Assembly (NCBI RefSeq): GCF_019511605.1
Contig: NZ_JAEUAV010000006.1
Coordinates: 224,130-288,129 of the forward strand
Source: Paraburkholderia phenoliruptrix
Lineage (GTDB): Bacteria; Pseudomonadota; Gammaproteobacteria; Burkholderiales; Burkholderiaceae
Length of the DNA: 64,000 nt
Direction: 5' to 3'
Each line of letters opens with the position of its first letter. The stretch's first letter is position 1. Shown here one piece after another: positions 53,066-63,856 of the stretch. The notes under the pieces are model-generated. The model ran no database searches and had not been told where the DNA came from. It was given only the letters and a program-made list of their open reading frames with translations. The translations under genes were made by a program, and so were the position numbers.

Positions 53066-54424
53066 TCACGCCTCCACCATCGTGAACGTCGGCTTCACGA
53101 GTTCGCGCGGCAACAGCACGGACTGAACCGCGACGACTTCGCGTGCCGACTTGGTCACTCCGCCGCCGCCGGCCGGACCATTCGTGTACAGAGTTTCCAC
53201 CTCGTTGCCGATCTGCACGGCCTGTGCGAGCGATGCGGCGCGTCCGCTCACGCGCGCCCGCACTTCGTAGGGCTCGGCAAACCCGGCGGCCAGGGCCTCG
53301 CCATGCAACGCATTGACGCCGATGAGATCGAAGCGCACTTCGTGCGCCTGAACGCCCGTCAGCGTGAGCCGCTCACGCACGATGTCGAGCGCGAGGCGAG
53401 CGCGCGCCATCGCGCCCGGACCCGCATATGAAATCTGTCCTTCGCCGATGAACCCGTCGAAATACGCGACCGACACCTTCAGCGTGCCGGTGCGCGGCCC
53501 GCCGTTGCCGCCGCTCACGCGCACGCGGTCCGGGCCTTCCTGCTCGACGCGCACTCGCGAGAAGTCAGCGGCCACGTCGGGCTGCAGATAGCGCTGGGGA
53601 TCGTGAATCTCGTAGAGCAACTGCTCCTTGCAGGTCGCCTCGGTCACGCGTCCGCCTGCATCCTCGAGCTTGGTGATGATTACCGCGCCGTTTGCATCGA
53701 CTTCCGCGATCGGAAAGCCGAGTCTTGCAAGCGCGGGAACGTCCTTGAAACCGGGGTCCGCGAAATAGCCGCCGGTGATTTGCCCCGCGCATTCCATTAA
53801 ATGGCCGATCGCGGTTGCCTGACCCAGCGTCGGCCAGTCGTCCATGCGCCAGCCGAATTCGTGGATCAGCGGCGCGACGAACAGCGACGGGTCGGCCACG
53901 CGTCCCGTCAGGACGATCTGCGCGTTGGCCTCCAGCGCCTCGACGAGCGCACCCGCGCCCAGATAGGCATTCGCGGCAACGAGCCGCGCGCGGTAGTCCG
54001 CGACGCGCTCGCCGGACTCTTCAAAGCGGTAGTCGCCGCTGCGCACGGCGCCGAGCACATCGTCGCCGGTCACCGCGGCGATCTTGAGGCCGCCAAGGCC
54101 CAGCGAGCGCGCGACCTCGGCCGTCTTGCGCGCCGCCGCCAGCGGATTTGCGGCGCCCATGTTCGAGACGATGCGCACACCATTGCGTACCGCCGCGGGC
54201 AGGACCGCCTTCATGCGCGTTTCGAGCAAGGGGTCATAGCCGCGCTCGGCGTCTTTACTGCGCGCCTGCTGCGCGATAGCGATGGTGCGTTCGGCGAGAC
54301 ACTCGAACACGAGATAGTCGAGCGCGCCGCGCTCCGCCAGTTCGACCGCGGGCTCGATGCGGTCGCCCGAATAGCCCGCGCCCGCACCGATTCGCACAAG
54401 GCGTTGCCGCTGAGTGACTGTCAT
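53066..54424 (-). CDS. AtuA-family (DUF1446) protein
   Basis: A 452-residue member of the acyclic-terpene-utilisation AtuA family. RIGAGAGYSGDRIEPAVELA is the family start, with ALDYLVFECLAERTIA, ADPSLFVAPLIHEFGW and VSYAYFDGFIGEGQISY-like blocks further on. The enzymatic role is not established; members occur in terpene, citronellol and carboxylic-acid catabolic clusters. Here it follows the CitMHS transporter gene by 22 bp and precedes the stand-alone AtuA-like C-terminal domain. This suggests use of an imported organic acid rather than terpenes. Start at 54424 behind AGAGAG. Confidence 0.85.
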   Translation of the reverse strand: MTVTQRQRLVRIGAGAGYSGDRIEPAVELAERGALDYLVFECLAERTIAIAQQARSKDAERGYDPLLETRMKAVLPAAVRNGVRIVSNMGAANPLAAARKTAEVARSLGLGGLKIAAVTGDDVLGAVRSGDYRFEESGERVADYRARLVAANAYLGAGALVEALEANAQIVLTGRVADPSLFVAPLIHEFGWRMDDWPTLGQATAIGHLMECAGQITGGYFADPGFKDVPALARLGFPIAEVDANGAVIITKLEDAGGRVTEATCKEQLLYEIHDPQRYLQPDVAADFSRVRVEQEGPDRVRVSGGNGGPRTGTLKVSVAYFDGFIGEGQISYAGPGAMARARLALDIVRERLTLTGVQAHEVRFDLIGVNALHGEALAAGFAEPYEVRARVSGRAASLAQAVQIGNEVETLYTNGPAGGGGVTKSAREVVAVQSVLLPRELVKPTFTMVEA

Positions 54425-54446
54425 GCTGCTCTCTTTTTCGTCAAAC

Positions 54447-55754
54447 TCACAGTGAAAACACTCCCAGCGCGACGCAGGCAATCGTCATCACGATGCTTGC
54501 GCCGAACAACAGGGGAAACGTGAAGCGCTGGTGATCGGCGAGCTCGATGCCGCACAAGCCGACCACAAGGAAAGTGGCAGGCGTCAGCGGACTGACGGGA
54601 AAGCCCGTCGTCATCTGGCCGAGCAACGCGGCCTGGCCCACCTGCACCGCAGGCACGCCGAGCTGGCCGGCCACTTCCGCGATAACCGGCAGGACGCCGA
54701 AGTAAAACGAGTCCGGATCGAACAGCATGCTTAGCGGCATGGACACAATGCCGAGCGCGACGGGAATGTGACTCGCCATCTCGGGCGGGACGAAGCCGAC
54801 CGCCGCTTGCGCCATCGCCTTCAACATGCCGCTGCCCTGCATGATGCCGGTGAACACGCCGGCTGCGAGCAGAATGCCGGCCATCATCAACGCGGCCCGC
54901 GCGTGCGCATCGACACGTTTGCGCTGCATGTCGACGTTCGGGTAATTGACCATTAGCGCGATGCACAGACCCACCATGAACATGATCGCGGGCGGGATTT
55001 TCTCGCCCATCACGACCATCGTGCCCAGCACGACGAGCGTAAGCACGATGTTGAACCAGAAGTTCTTCGGACGGCGCAGCGCCTGCTCGTCAGGCGTCAG
55101 TTCGCGCCTGGGCATGGGCACCGAGCCGCTCGCGGCGGTGAGACCGAGCCGCTTTTCCTCACGGCGGCCGAGCCAGAACGCGGCGCCGAACACAAAGACA
55201 AGGCCGATTGCCTGCACCGGAATGAGCGGGTTGAACAGCGACGAAACCGGCAGATGCAGCGAAGCGGACGCGCGGATCATCGGCCCGGTCCACGGTAGAA
55301 AGTTGATGCCCGCCGCCATCGACACCGCCGCGGCCAGCACGCGCCGGTCCATTTTGAGGCGGTCGTACAGCGGCAGCATCGCCGGAATGGTCACGAGAAA
55401 GCACACCGCGCCGGAGCCGTCGAGGTGGATCAGCAGCGCGAGCAATGTCGTGCCAACCACGATGCGCGTCGGGCGCGTGCCGACCGCACGCAGAATGCGG
55501 TCGATGATCGGATCGAGTGTGCCCGCGTCGGTAATGGTGCCGAAGTAAAGAATCGCGAATACGAACATGCCGACCACGGGCGCGAGGCCCTTTAACCCGT
55601 CGATCACGAACTTGCTCGTTTGAAAGCCGAACCCGCCGAGCAGCGACGCGGCGATCGGCACGATGATGAGCGCCACCAGCGGCGACATGCGTTTGGACAG
55701 AATGGCGCCCAGCAGCACGACGATGGTGGCGAGCCCCAGCAATGGCAGTGGCAT
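54447..55754 (-). CDS. CitMHS-family citrate:metal/proton symporter
   Basis: A 435-residue membrane transporter with about 11-12 helices. MPLPLLGLATIVVLLGAILS is the first helix, LIHLDGSGAVCFLVTIPAML is a conserved family stretch, and FDPDSFYFGVLPV lies late. CitM/CitH relatives carry citrate complexed with a divalent ion, driven by protons. It heads a three-gene unit with atuA and the AtuA-like domain gene, divergent from a LysR regulator. GGAG lies 9 nt before the start. Citrate or an analogous tricarboxylate is the likely substrate. Confidence 0.88.
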   Translation of the reverse strand: MPLPLLGLATIVVLLGAILSKRMSPLVALIIVPIAASLLGGFGFQTSKFVIDGLKGLAPVVGMFVFAILYFGTITDAGTLDPIIDRILRAVGTRPTRIVVGTTLLALLIHLDGSGAVCFLVTIPAMLPLYDRLKMDRRVLAAAVSMAAGINFLPWTGPMIRASASLHLPVSSLFNPLIPVQAIGLVFVFGAAFWLGRREEKRLGLTAASGSVPMPRRELTPDEQALRRPKNFWFNIVLTLVVLGTMVVMGEKIPPAIMFMVGLCIALMVNYPNVDMQRKRVDAHARAALMMAGILLAAGVFTGIMQGSGMLKAMAQAAVGFVPPEMASHIPVALGIVSMPLSMLFDPDSFYFGVLPVIAEVAGQLGVPAVQVGQAALLGQMTTGFPVSPLTPATFLVVGLCGIELADHQRFTFPLLFGASIVMTIACVALGVFSL

Positions 55755-55804
55755 GTGCTTTGTCTCCAATGTTGTTTTTTGCTGTGAGCGAGCGTAAGTT
55801 TCTT

Positions 55805-55853
55805 GCAGCAATAAAACAATTGAAATGATTTGATCGCAGCAATTACAAATTGG
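55805..55853. promoter_or_regulatory. Phased direct repeats in the LysR / CitMHS spacer
   Basis: GCAGCAATAAAACAATTG (55805-55822) and GCAGCAATTACAAATTGG (55836-55853) are imperfect direct repeats 31 bp apart, about three helical turns. The second ends one base before the lysR start codon. The layout fits a LysR tetramer site that both activates the divergent gene and represses lysR itself. Confidence 0.5.
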
Positions 55854-55854
55854 T

Positions 55855-56748
55855 ATGGATCTGAACCTTCGAGACATTCGCGCTTTCGTGGCCGTCGCGC
55901 AAACGGGCAGTTTTACGCAGGCCGCCACGCGTCTGCATCTTTCGCAGCCGGCGTTGACAGTGCAGATCCGGCGCCTCGAGGAAACGCTTGGCCTGCGGCT
56001 ATTCGATCGCAATAGCCGCAACGTCATGCTCACGGCTACCGGCCGCGATCTGCTGCCGCTGCTGCAGAAGTCGCTGCACGACATGGAGCAGGTGCTGATC
56101 GACGCCAGGGCGCTCGGCCACGGTGCGAGCGGCACCGTGCGCATTGCCTGCTTGCCCACCTTCGCGGCGAGTTCGCTGCCCGAGCTGGTACAGACGCTGA
56201 AAAAAGCGGTGCCGCGCGTGAGCTTTCAGGTGCGCGACGTGGTCGCGAGCATGGTCAATACGCTGGTGCGCAATGAAGAGGCCGACATTGGGCTGACGGG
56301 CGGCAAGCTCGACGACGAACATCTGGAAGTGCTGCACGCGGGCATAGACAGACTCGTGGTGGTTTGCCCGAAGCGGCATCCGCTTGCGAGGCGGCGGCGC
56401 ATCGAGTTGGCGGATCTTGCCGCGACGCCGCTGGTGCTCACCGCGCAAGGCACGAGCGTGCGCGCGGTAGTGGACAGCGCCTTTGCCAATGCGCGCTGCG
56501 TGCCTGAGATTGCCTGCGAGCCGACTTACATGATGAGCGCGGTGGCGATGGTTCGCGCGGGCCTGGGCGTGACGATACTGCCGGCGTCGGCGCGCGAAGT
56601 CAGAGCTGAGCCGGAGCTGGCGACGCGTCCCGTCGACGACCCCGCGTTCACGCGGCCTATCGCGCTCATCAAGAAGCGCGGGCGCACATTGCCGCCGGTC
56701 ACTGAGACATTCGTGGGCATGCTGATTGAGAAGCTGCAGTCCGCGTGA
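55855..56748 (+). CDS. LysR-family transcriptional regulator
   Basis: A 297-residue LysR regulator, likely activator of the divergent CitMHS/atuA unit. The N-terminal helix-turn-helix reads LNLRDIRAFVAVAQTGSFTQ and AATRLHLSQPALTVQIRRLE (about residues 3-62), then the substrate-binding domain. There is no Shine-Dalgarno: the bases before the start are the repeat at 55836-55853, so the mRNA may be leaderless or start very close. The start is nevertheless supported by family alignment (MDLNLRDIRAF). Confidence 0.88.
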   Translation: MDLNLRDIRAFVAVAQTGSFTQAATRLHLSQPALTVQIRRLEETLGLRLFDRNSRNVMLTATGRDLLPLLQKSLHDMEQVLIDARALGHGASGTVRIACLPTFAASSLPELVQTLKKAVPRVSFQVRDVVASMVNTLVRNEEADIGLTGGKLDDEHLEVLHAGIDRLVVVCPKRHPLARRRRIELADLAATPLVLTAQGTSVRAVVDSAFANARCVPEIACEPTYMMSAVAMVRAGLGVTILPASAREVRAEPELATRPVDDPAFTRPIALIKKRGRTLPPVTETFVGMLIEKLQSA

Positions 56749-56922
56749 GCGCCGGGCGGCGCCGCTGGCTTTGACCGGCTAAATTCCGTAGGTTGGATTG
56801 CTTTGCGCGCCGCGATGCTGGCACGCTTACGTAGTCTGATAGCGACGCGGCGGCCCCGCCCCCTGCATCGGCCACCAGAACGTCGGCTCCTGCCCGCAAT
56901 CGACAAAACGGAGACAACCGCA

Positions 56923-57777
56923 ATGGCCTCTTCCCACGAAACGCGAGACGCCCCACAAGACGACACGCTCGAGCATTTCGCGGCGCATGGCGCGCCGCCG
57001 CTGCCTGCGCCGAGCGACTCGGGTTGGGTCGAGCGCGAAGGCGCGCGAATCTGGTATGCGTCTTACGACAAAGGCGGAGGCGAACGCAACGGTCAGGGCA
57101 AGCCGGTGATCCTGCTGCATGGCGGGCTGGGTCACAGCGGCAACTGGGGCTATCAGGTGCGAGCGCTGCTCGATGCCGGCCGCTCCGTGGCAGTGATCGA
57201 CAGCCGCGGCCACGGGCGCAGCACCCGCGATGCACGTCCATACAAATACGAACTGATGGCGTCCGACGTGCTCGCCGTAATGGACACGCTCGCTATCCAG
57301 CAAGCGGCGCTAGTCGGCTGGAGCGACGGGGCCTGTGTGGCGATGGTGCTAGCCATGATGGCGCCGGAGCGCGTTGCCGGCGTGCTCTTCTTTGGCTGCA
57401 ACATGGATCCTGGCGGCACAACGGAGTTCGTGGCGACGCCGGTGATCGACCGCTGTTTCAACCGTCACCGTGAGGACTATGCGCGGCTTTCCGCTACGCC
57501 GGACGCGTTCGACGCCTTTGTGGCGGCCGTCACCGAAATGATGAGGACCGAGCCCAACTATGCCGCGCACGACCTCGCACGCATCCGCGTGCCTGTCCTC
57601 ATCGCGCACAGCGAGCATGACGAATTCATCAAGGCCGACCATGCCGAATACCTCGCACACAGTATTCCGGGCGCGCGGTTGCGGGTGCTTGCCGGCGTCA
57701 GTCACTTCGCGCCGCTGCAACGGCCCGCGCTGTTCAATGAAGTGATGCTGGACTTTGTTGCCCGCGTGCTTTTATGA
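56923..57777 (+). CDS. Alpha/beta hydrolase (Ser nucleophile)
   Basis: A 284-residue hydrolase. VILLHGGLGHSGNWG is the HGG oxyanion loop. The nucleophile elbow is LVGWSDGACVAM with Ser at about residue 137. The acid is in LIAHSEHDEFI and the His in LAGVSHFAPLQRP. It has no signal peptide, so it is cytoplasmic. The start at 56923 has GGAG 10 nt upstream; an upstream Arg-rich extension of 40 codons is not convincing. It lies 174 bp after lysR on the same strand and is probably independently expressed. Substrate unknown; similar enzymes serve in aromatic or lactone degradation. Confidence 0.82.
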   Translation: MASSHETRDAPQDDTLEHFAAHGAPPLPAPSDSGWVEREGARIWYASYDKGGGERNGQGKPVILLHGGLGHSGNWGYQVRALLDAGRSVAVIDSRGHGRSTRDARPYKYELMASDVLAVMDTLAIQQAALVGWSDGACVAMVLAMMAPERVAGVLFFGCNMDPGGTTEFVATPVIDRCFNRHREDYARLSATPDAFDAFVAAVTEMMRTEPNYAAHDLARIRVPVLIAHSEHDEFIKADHAEYLAHSIPGARLRVLAGVSHFAPLQRPALFNEVMLDFVARVLL

Positions 57778-58148
57778 GCGAGGTCTGCGCAACGCATTCA
57801 CACCTGTATCGCCGGAACCCCCGATTTTTCACGATGTGACACGCGCGCTTGCTTCGTAAAAAACCGTGGTGCGTGGCACAAATCCGCCATTTCGCAATGT
57901 CGCTCCGCGTTGCATATCGCAAAACGCGACGCGCAACCAACTGTTTTATAAGCGAAATTTTCCCTCCATCGAACCGTCTTTGATCGGCTCGCGCCGCCGC
58001 CTGCTGACGTAGACTCTTTTACAAGAGCAGGCGCTTCATGCGGTGCAGTCGAACAAATGGAATGACACGTTTACGACCGCCCTCCAGATGCCGCATATGA
58101 AACCGCCCATGCACCGCGATTTTTTTATTGGCAATTGGGAGACTAAAA
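57778..58148. other. Intergenic region before the 75-residue protein
   Basis: About 370 bp with no gene supported. CGCCTGCT (57998-58005) pairs with AGCAGGCG (58026-58033), and CTCTT/AAGAG lie inside that loop, giving a possible hairpin in the leader of the following small gene. The upstream 57840-57960 part is A/T-richer and may hold its promoter. Confidence 0.4.
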
Positions 58149-58376
58149 ATGAAAGGCTTTCGCTTTGGATCGACCCAAGGAGCGTTCTACATTCTGCCCG
58201 GCCAGGACGGTTGGGAAGCAACCTACGGCAACGACAAACTCGGCGAGTTTTCGAGCCCGCAGCAGGCGGCTGACGACCTCGCGCGCGGCTTGACCTGCCC
58301 GCATCTGTCGGAAGTCGATACGTCGACGCTCGAAATTCCGGAGAAACTGAGCGACTGGGAAATCGTTCACGTTTGA
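58149..58376 (+). CDS. Small hypothetical protein, 75 residues
   Basis: A short cytoplasmic protein starting MKGFRFGSTQGAFYILPGQD, with GWEATYGNDKLGEFSSPQQA in the middle and an acidic C-terminal half ending SDWEIVHV. The compact beta-rich start recalls small Burkholderia hypothetical proteins of unknown role. GGGAG about 8 nt before the ATG supports this start rather than an in-frame ATG at 58128. It ends at the shared terminator with icd. Confidence 0.65.
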   Translation: MKGFRFGSTQGAFYILPGQDGWEATYGNDKLGEFSSPQQAADDLARGLTCPHLSEVDTSTLEIPEKLSDWEIVHV

Positions 58377-58417
58377 TGGACCGCATGACGCGCGTCTACG
58401 TGACGAAGCCAGAAACG

Positions 58418-58450
58418 ACGATGGCGCCCGAAAGCGCCATCGTCTTTGTT
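58418..58450. terminator. Bidirectional terminator between small gene and icd
   Basis: ACGATGGCGC (58418-58427) pairs perfectly with GCGCCATCGT (58434-58443) over a 6-nt loop CCGAAA, followed by CTTTGTT on the plus strand. On the minus strand it sits about 45 bp after the icd stop codon, so it can stop transcripts from both sides. Confidence 0.75.
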
Positions 58451-58486
58451 ACGGCTTACTGCGCTTACTGGTTAAGCGCCTCGGCC

Positions 58487-61071
<2,585 letters not shown>

Positions 61072-62082
61072 TCAGCCAGTAACTCCGTCGTTTTCGCGAT
61101 AGCTCTGCGCCATCGCGACCACCACCTTGCGCGGTCCTTCAAAAGGGTCGCGGGCGTGCGCCGTCAACATGTTGTCGAGCATCAGCACGTCGCCGGTCTG
61201 CCACGGAAACACGATGCGCTGCTCGTCCAGCACGCCGCGAATCTGCGCGAGCGCGTCGGCCTCGAGCGGCGCGCCGTCGCCGTAATACACATTGCGCGGC
61301 ACGTTTTCGAGGCCCACCGAATCGATCAATGCGTCCTGCATGTCCTGGTCGAGCGACGAAAGGTGGAACAGGTTCACCTGATTGAACCAGACGCTCTCGC
61401 CCGTGCGCGGGTGCCGCGCCACCGCCTGGCAGCGCTCGCGCGTGCGCAGGAGCAACTCGCCGTCTTCACTGTCGCGCCATTCGCATGCAATGCCCCGAGC
61501 GCGGCAAATGCGCTCCACCACCGCGGGGTCGTCCGAGCCGAACGCCTGTTCCCACGGCAGGTCCAGCCCTTGCCCGAAGTTGCGCACATAGAGCAGCTCC
61601 CGGCTCTCGAAGCGCGCGACGAGCGCCGGGTCGAGCGCGCGATAAATCGCGCGACTGTCCGCGATTGGCGTCGCGCCGCCGGAACGCGCGGCAAGTGCAC
61701 AGTGAAACCAGATGCGCAACGGCCATTCGCGCGTGTACGACTGTTCGTTATGCAAAGGAATCGACCGGTGCGGCGGATATTCCGTCGACGTGTACACCGC
61801 GCCTTCGACCTGGCTGCGCGGCGTAGACGCGAATTCATAACCGATCAGCGGATGCCCGAACGAAGCCGCGAAACCTTGGAACGCGTCAATCGACTCGACC
61901 CGAAAGCCGGTGAAGAGCACGCCGCCGGCACGTTCGAGCGTTTCGTCGACGATTGCGTGCAGCAAGGGCGTCGCCTCGCTCAGTGACAGGTCGGCGCCGG
62001 CGCGCGGCGAGACCACGGTGGGCAGCCCCGGTTCGATGGAAAGATTGGCAAATGTAGGGTGCGACAACGAAAGCAGGGTCAT
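61072..62082 (-). CDS. TauD/TfdA-family dioxygenase (SyrP/OrbG-like)
   Basis: A 336-residue Fe(II)/2-oxoglutarate-dependent dioxygenase. The facial triad is visible: His and Glu in SIPLHNEQSY (about residues 109-118) and the distal His in MLTAHARDPFEG, followed by the 2-oxoglutarate-binding Arg in GPRKVVVAMA. It resembles SyrP-like enzymes that hydroxylate aspartate or other building blocks in siderophore and lipopeptide pathways. No NRPS gene is in the window. A Fur-box-like site about 200 bp upstream suggests iron-repressed expression. Start at 62082 follows GAGGA. Confidence 0.85.
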   Translation of the reverse strand: MTLLSLSHPTFANLSIEPGLPTVVSPRAGADLSLSEATPLLHAIVDETLERAGGVLFTGFRVESIDAFQGFAASFGHPLIGYEFASTPRSQVEGAVYTSTEYPPHRSIPLHNEQSYTREWPLRIWFHCALAARSGGATPIADSRAIYRALDPALVARFESRELLYVRNFGQGLDLPWEQAFGSDDPAVVERICRARGIACEWRDSEDGELLLRTRERCQAVARHPRTGESVWFNQVNLFHLSSLDQDMQDALIDSVGLENVPRNVYYGDGAPLEADALAQIRGVLDEQRIVFPWQTGDVLMLDNMLTAHARDPFEGPRKVVVAMAQSYRENDGVTG

Positions 62083-62472
62083 GGAAAATCCTCTGGCAGA
62101 CGCGGCGCGCCGGCGTTGGGTAGAGCGCGCGCAGTTGTGCGGTGCTGACGGGAGCGGCCCGGTCCGGCGGCGCGGACCACTAACGACGCGCTGCGCCGCG
62201 CCCGACCCTCGCCGTAGCGCATCATGCAGGCAACACCACGAACTAGTCCGGCGAGCAATAACGAGACGGTGACAATCTAACGCAAACGCGAATCATTCTC
62301 AACAACCATCTGAAAATACCCGCGCAGATAATGCACAGCGCCCACCTGCGAGGATGAAGATCAACCACCAATCTGGCGGCTGAGCGGCCAAGCCAGATCT
62401 GGTACAACTGATACATGCGCCGCCTGACAAACCGGCGCGGCGTCAAAACTAAATGTGTTCTGGAGACGCGAC
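62083..62472. other. Divergent intergenic region dioxygenase / alcohol dehydrogenase
   Basis: About 390 bp. It contains the Fur-box-like site at 62282-62300 and the upstream regions of both divergent genes. A 67-codon minus frame across the Fur-like site has no ribosome-binding site and was not accepted. Confidence 0.5.
62282..62300. promoter_or_regulatory. Fur-box-like site
   Basis: GCAAACGCGAATCATTCTC matches the 19-bp Fur consensus at 13 positions, with the right half (AATCATTNTC) nearly perfect. It lies about 200 bp upstream of the dioxygenase start and 170 bp upstream of the alcohol dehydrogenase start. Fur repression of one or both is plausible. Confidence 0.5.
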
Positions 62473-63636
62473 ATGACGAACGTATTCCGCTTTCAAACAG
62501 TGCCGACGCTCGTCGTCGAATTCGGCGCGGCGCGCCGGCTGGGCGCGCTGTTGCGCGCGCAGTTTCCGGCGCTTGACCGTATATGCGTGGTCACGGACGG
62601 CTTTTTGCACCAGAGCGGTTTGCTGGCCCCCGCCCTTGCCGATCTGGCGGCGCATGGCTGGCAAGCGAGCGTGATTGACGACGTGATCGCCGATCCGCCC
62701 GAGCACGTGGTGCTTGAAGCGACAGCCCGCGCGCGCAGCGCCGGCGCCGAGATCGTGCTCGGGCTGGGCGGCGGGTCGTCAATGGACGTGGCCAAGCTGA
62801 TCGCGGTGCTCGCTCCGCAGCAGGAGCAGGCGCTCGGCGACATGTATGGCGTCAACAAGATCACCGTGTCGCGCTTGCCGCTCGTGCAGATGCCGACAAC
62901 CGCGGGCACCGGGTCCGAAGTGACGGCTGTGTCGATTGTCACGGTCGGCGAGGCGAAGAAAATGGGCGTGGTCGCGCCGCAACTGATCGCCGACCTCGCC
63001 ATTCTTGATGCCGAACTGACGCTCGGGTTGCCGGTTGCCGCAACGGCGGCGACGGGTATCGACGCCATGGTTCACGCTATCGAAGCGTTCACATCCGCGC
63101 ACCTGAAAAATCCGATCTCCGACATGCTCGCGATAAAGGCGCTCGAACTGCTGTCGCGCAACCTGCTGCCCGCCTGCCAGGACGGCAGCAACCGCGCGGC
63201 GCGTGAGGCGATGCTGCTAGGCGCAACGTTCGCGGGACAGGCGTTCGCCAACTCGCCGGTGGCGGCCGTGCATGCGCTGGCGTATCCGATTGGCGGCATT
63301 TACCACGTACCGCACGGGCTTTCGAACGCGCTCGTGCTGCCGCATGTGTTGCGTTTCAACGCTGAAGCGGCAGCCCATCTGTATGCGGAACTCGCGGAGG
63401 TGGTGGTGCCCGGGGTGACCGGCGACGCCGAAAACAGGACGCGCGCGCTGATCGACAAGCTCGAAGAGATGATTGCAGCCACGGGCATTCCGGCGCGCTT
63501 GCGCGATGTGGGCATCCAGCCGGACGGACTTCCGGGAATGGCAAGCGACGCCATGTTGCAGACACGGCTGCTCGTGAACAACCCGCGGCCAGTCAGTGAG
63601 AACGATGCGCTGGCAATTTATCGTGCCGCGTTTTGA
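62473..63636 (+). CDS. Iron-type (group III) alcohol dehydrogenase
   Basis: A 387-residue NAD(P)-dependent, metal-requiring dehydrogenase. LGLGGGSSMDVAKLIAVLAP is the nucleotide-binding GGGS motif (about residues 96-115). MPTTAGTGSEVT follows, and metal ligands are in ATAATGIDAMVHAIEAF (Asp and His), VHALAYPIGGIYHVPHGLSN (two His). Length is standard (about 385). GGAG lies 7 nt before the ATG at 62473. Substrate could be 1,3-propanediol, lactaldehyde, maleylacetate or another; the family is broad. It is divergent from the dioxygenase and may share the Fur-like site. Confidence 0.88.
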   Translation: MTNVFRFQTVPTLVVEFGAARRLGALLRAQFPALDRICVVTDGFLHQSGLLAPALADLAAHGWQASVIDDVIADPPEHVVLEATARARSAGAEIVLGLGGGSSMDVAKLIAVLAPQQEQALGDMYGVNKITVSRLPLVQMPTTAGTGSEVTAVSIVTVGEAKKMGVVAPQLIADLAILDAELTLGLPVAATAATGIDAMVHAIEAFTSAHLKNPISDMLAIKALELLSRNLLPACQDGSNRAAREAMLLGATFAGQAFANSPVAAVHALAYPIGGIYHVPHGLSNALVLPHVLRFNAEAAAHLYAELAEVVVPGVTGDAENRTRALIDKLEEMIAATGIPARLRDVGIQPDGLPGMASDAMLQTRLLVNNPRPVSENDALAIYRAAF

Positions 63637-63821
63637 AACGCGGCGCGCCGTTACGGGAAACGCTGTGCGTTACGTAGCGCGCGCAGGAACATTGAGGCGC
63701 GGACGCCCGGTTTCCCGGAGATCTTTCGCACTTAATTCTGCGAATTGCCCCCACTGACCGTGATTCAAACGCCTTTTGGCCGTTTCGCGCTTTTTCAGAC
63801 TGATGGCGTAGGACTTGCAGA

Positions 63822-63856
63822 GATGTCCCCGTTAAACAACTTTCAACGGGGACATC
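63822..63856 (+). promoter_or_regulatory. Perfect 12-bp hairpin covering the ribosome-binding site
   Basis: GATGTCCCCGTT (63822-63833) is the exact reverse complement of AACGGGGACATC (63845-63856), with an 11-nt loop. The right arm contains the Shine-Dalgarno GGGGA and ends one base before the ATG at 63857. Folded in mRNA it would hide the ribosome-binding site; as DNA it is a strong dyad. Confidence 0.6.

Noticed and set aside
62243..62446. Minus-strand 67-codon frame over the Fur-like site
   Set aside because: No ribosome-binding site; Arg-rich, and it crosses a probable regulatory element.
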